Notes under the pieces: model-generated
Told to the model about the DNA's origin: nothing
What the model saw: the letters and a program-made list of their open reading frames with translations, nothing else
The model's database searches: none
Position numbers and translations under genes: made by a program
NCBI GenBank assembly: GCA_003228495.1
Contig: QIDY01000188.1
Coordinates: 1 to 8,613 of the forward strand
Source of the DNA: Nitrospirota bacterium
GTDB lineage: Bacteria > Nitrospirota > Nitrospiria > Nitrospirales > UBA8639
DNA length: 8,613 nt
Reading direction: 5' to 3'
Shown here: one piece after another, positions 7,170-8,613 of the stretch
Position numbering within the stretch: position 1 is the stretch's first letter
How the letters are laid out: the number at the start of each line of letters is the position of its first letter

Positions 7170-7586
7170 ATGGCTCAACCGGACAATGCTGAAAAAACGC
7201 TACCAACCATTAATGAGTACATGGCCAGGAATGTCAAAACCATTTCGGTGGATGCGACACTTAAAGAACTGAGCCAATCGTTTATTGATCAATGTGTGAG
7301 TGCTCTGATTGTGACTGAAGGAGACAAGTACGTTGGTATCGTTTCCGATAAACGCCTGGCAAGAGAAGGAATTGCCAAAGGGCTGAATATTGAGACGGCT
7401 ACTGTGAGATCAGTCATGCGGTCAGAAATGCTCATGATCGAAAGTAATCGGCCGGTCCGTGAGGCTCAATCCATGATGAAAACCAATGGGGTCCGTCATT
7501 TAGTCGTGACAGAAGAAGGGAAAATTGTGGGAATTGTCACGATCAGTGACCTCATCCGGTATTTCACGGACTTTTTTGAGGGGTAA
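7170..7586 (+). CDS. Stand-alone CBS-domain-pair protein
   Basis: This 138-residue cytoplasmic protein consists almost wholly of two CBS motifs. The first lies at about 17-70 (MARNVKTISVDATLKELS, SALIVTEGDKYVGIVSDKRL) and the second at about 78-134 (VRSVMRSEMLMIESNRPVREA, GVRHLVVTEEGKIVGIVTISDL). CBS pairs form a Bateman module that typically binds adenine nucleotides and reports energy state to a partner. No catalytic or DNA-binding domain is attached, so the partner must be another protein. The ATG at 7170 is chosen over the GTG at 7164 because a strong AGGAGG (7157-7162) is seven bases before it. The gene lies between the heme protein and SulP genes on the same strand; the 300-base gap downstream contains what looks like a separate promoter for the transporter. 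Confidence 0.92.
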   Translation: MAQPDNAEKTLPTINEYMARNVKTISVDATLKELSQSFIDQCVSALIVTEGDKYVGIVSDKRLAREGIAKGLNIETATVRSVMRSEMLMIESNRPVREAQSMMKTNGVRHLVVTEEGKIVGIVTISDLIRYFTDFFEG

Positions 7587-7624
7587 CAAAAAAATTCGGT
7601 TTCACCTCTACATTCCTCTCCATT

Positions 7625-7648
7625 GCAATGTGCGAAATCGCACATTGC
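7625..7648. promoter_or_regulatory. Perfect 24-bp dyad, candidate activator-binding (enhancer) site
   Basis: Arms of 11 bases, GCAATGTGCGA and TCGCACATTGC, are exact reverse complements around a two-base centre AA. It includes TGT, ten bases, ACA, the spacing of NifA-type upstream activator sites. It is not followed by a T run, which argues against a terminator. Its centre is about 160 bases before the predicted transcription start, a normal enhancer distance for an NtrC-class activator. Confidence 0.6.
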
Positions 7649-7687
7649 TTCAAGAGCGATTTTGTTCTTCCTTTCAAACCGCTCAAG

Positions 7688-7700
7688 AATCAATTCTTTT
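7688..7700 (+). promoter_or_regulatory. Possible IHF-binding site
   Basis: AATCAATTCTTTT matches the IHF core consensus (WATCAA, four bases, TTR) except at the last base, and AT-rich sequence follows. It lies between the dyad and the sigma-54 promoter, where IHF bends DNA at such promoters. In AT-rich DNA a match like this is easily found by chance. Confidence 0.3.
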
Positions 7701-7769
7701 TAACTCATAAAAACTTAATGGTAACAACCATTTGCTCTTTGTTTGATGAACTATCATTAAACGGAGAGA

Positions 7770-7785
7770 AGGTACAAGAATTGCT
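7770..7785 (+). promoter_or_regulatory. Sigma-54 (-24/-12) promoter upstream of the SulP transporter
   Basis: AGGTACAAGAATTGCT fits the consensus TGGYACG, four bases, TTGCW at 10 of 12 defined positions, with the essential GG and GC exactly ten bases apart. The mismatches are the first base and the seventh. Transcription should begin near 7796. It is the best sigma-54 match I found in the intergenic regions and lies in the right orientation for the transporter. Confidence 0.6.
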
Positions 7786-7886
7786 GTCCTCTTCAGGAGT
7801 TTCAAGCAATTGAGCAGAACCTCCCAGTCCCCTCCCTTGCTTTTAGCGACCCTTTAAAAATTTTGGAGTAGGAGTAAAAAACGTCG

Positions 7887-8613
7887 ATGGATTTTCTTGG
7901 GAATAAAATCAAAGGGTTCCTTTCAGACATGAATCCCTGGCCGCGCATCCGGATCATGGGAAGCAATATTGCCCAGGATACGCTTGCAGGGACCGTTGCC
8001 TTCATCGCTCTGCCGCTGGCCCTAGGATTTGGCGTGGCATCAGGCCTTGGCGCTATCACAGGAATGTGGGGGGCCATTGCCGGTGGCTTTGTCGGAGGAT
8101 TGTTCGGGGGATCCAATGTTGGCGTGAGCGGACCGACCGGTCCAAAAACCGTCCAACTCGCCGTGGTCATGCACGATCACATGTTGACCACCGGGCAACC
8201 GGACCTTGTGTTTGCCTTCGGATGCGTGTTTTTCAGCGGTGTCATCATGTTGGTCCTGGCAGCCATGCGAGTGGGGAAATTTATTTATCTGACTCCCTAT
8301 TCCGTCATTTCCGGATTCATGTGCGGTATCGGCGCTATCGTCATGATCATCGAGTTTAATCCGTTTGTCGGCCTTCCCACCCTATCCTCAGTACGGGAAG
8401 CATTACTCTCCATTCCTAGCTCTGCGATGAACGCGAACCTTAATGCCGTAATGATTTCAGTCATCACGCTGGGGGTCATTCTCATTTGGCCGAAAATCAC
8501 CAAGATTATCTGGCTACCCGCTCCGTTAATCGGCTTGGCCGTCGGGACCGCTGTCGCCAACATCTTAGGGCTGGACATTGACTACATTCCTGAAGTCCCG
8601 ACCGGTCTGCCGG
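7887..8613 (+). CDS. SulP family anion transporter, BicA-like, N-terminal part (3' end outside the window)
   Basis: This is the first 242 residues of an inner-membrane SulP/SLC26 anion transporter, open to the right edge; full members are roughly 500-750 residues, usually with a C-terminal STAS domain that is not visible here. The frame has a TAA at 7875, so the ATG at 7887 is the first start; GGAGTAGGAG lies upstream with a rather long gap of about 12 bases. Recognisable parts are DTLAGTVAFIALPLALGFGVASG (membrane helix 1 region, written here in part), then WGAIAGGFVGGLFGG and SGPTGPKTV (81-89), followed by several hydrophobic segments including VISGFMCGIGAIVMI. The GPTGP loop resembles BicA-type bicarbonate transporters more than sulfate permeases, but Lys87 replaces the Met I recall as usual. 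Substrate could be bicarbonate, sulfate or another anion. Its predicted promoter is sigma-54-dependent. Confidence 0.9.
   Translation, partial: MDFLGNKIKGFLSDMNPWPRIRIMGSNIAQDTLAGTVAFIALPLALGFGVASGLGAITGMWGAIAGGFVGGLFGGSNVGVSGPTGPKTVQLAVVMHDHMLTTGQPDLVFAFGCVFFSGVIMLVLAAMRVGKFIYLTPYSVISGFMCGIGAIVMIIEFNPFVGLPTLSSVREALLSIPSSAMNANLNAVMISVITLGVILIWPKITKIIWLPAPLIGLAVGTAVANILGLDIDYIPEVPTGLP

Larger units (their letters stand above)
7587..7886 (+). promoter_or_regulatory. 300-base upstream regulatory region of the SulP transporter gene
   Basis: No gene is supported here. The stretch is AT-rich and contains, in order, a perfect 24-base dyad (7625-7648), a near match to an IHF site (7688-7700) and a -24/-12 sigma-54 promoter (7770-7785), then a leader of about 90 bases before the transporter start. 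That order is the usual layout of an enhancer-driven sigma-54 promoter. A short AT dyad AAGAAT-CA-ATTCTT followed by T (7685-7701) overlaps the IHF-like site and could be a weak end for the CBS transcript. Confidence 0.55.

Noticed and set aside
7720..7737. TGGTAACAACCATTTGCT as a second sigma-54 promoter upstream of the SulP gene
   Set aside because: GG and GC are 12 bases apart instead of 10, which sigma-54 does not tolerate.
7802..8170. 122-codon minus-strand reading frame over the start of the SulP gene
   Set aside because: Proline- and alanine-rich composition is the antisense image of the transporter's membrane helices; no homology recognised.
1..8613. CRISPR array, tRNA or rRNA genes, integrase or toxin-antitoxin genes
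   Set aside because: Looked for repeated spacer structure, clover-leaf or rRNA motifs and small paired genes; none is supported by the sequence.

Overview
The window reads as chromosomal DNA from a Gram-negative bacterium of intermediate GC content. I lean towards Nitrospirota (Nitrospira-like, perhaps a salt-adapted lineage). The reasons are a 120-bp palindromic intergenic element that resembles, from memory, repeats scattered through Nitrospira genomes; sigma-54 signalling; a c-type heme protein; an outer-membrane lipoprotein; and the pairing of an NhaB Na+/H+ antiporter with a BicA-like SulP anion transporter. No rRNA or marker gene is present, so this assignment is an inference.

Layout: (1) 1-1124, the C-terminal three quarters of nhaB (+), cut by the left edge. 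(2) 1176-2447 (-), a coiled-coil lipoprotein with a C-terminal OmpA/peptidoglycan-binding domain, convergent with nhaB across a short dyad. (3) 2448-2842, an intergenic region with a remnant of the palindromic repeat and a purine-rich tract. (4) 2843-4237 and 4239-6167 (-), a two-component operon: a CHASE3-HAMP-PAS histidine kinase followed one base later by an NtrC-class sigma-54 activator. (5) 6168-6512, a divergent intergenic region holding the full 120-bp palindromic element. (6) 6513-7091 (+), a membrane-anchored Tll0287-like (DUF3365) protein with one CXXCH heme site. (7) 7170-7586 (+), a stand-alone CBS-pair protein. (8) 7587-7886, a regulatory region with a perfect 24-bp dyad, a possible IHF site and a good -24/-12 sigma-54 promoter. 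(9) 7887-8613 (+), the start of a SulP family transporter, cut by the right edge.

How it may fit together (inference): the kinase/activator pair can only act at sigma-54 promoters, and the best sigma-54 promoter I found in the intergenic regions lies upstream of the SulP gene, preceded at a typical enhancer distance by a perfect palindrome. The simplest model is that the two-component system controls synthesis of the SulP (bicarbonate- or sulfate-type) transporter. The heme protein and CBS protein lying between them could be signalling partners, one periplasmic and redox-linked, the other cytoplasmic and nucleotide-linked. No component is a new family by itself. The arrangement and the predicted regulatory link are the parts worth testing.
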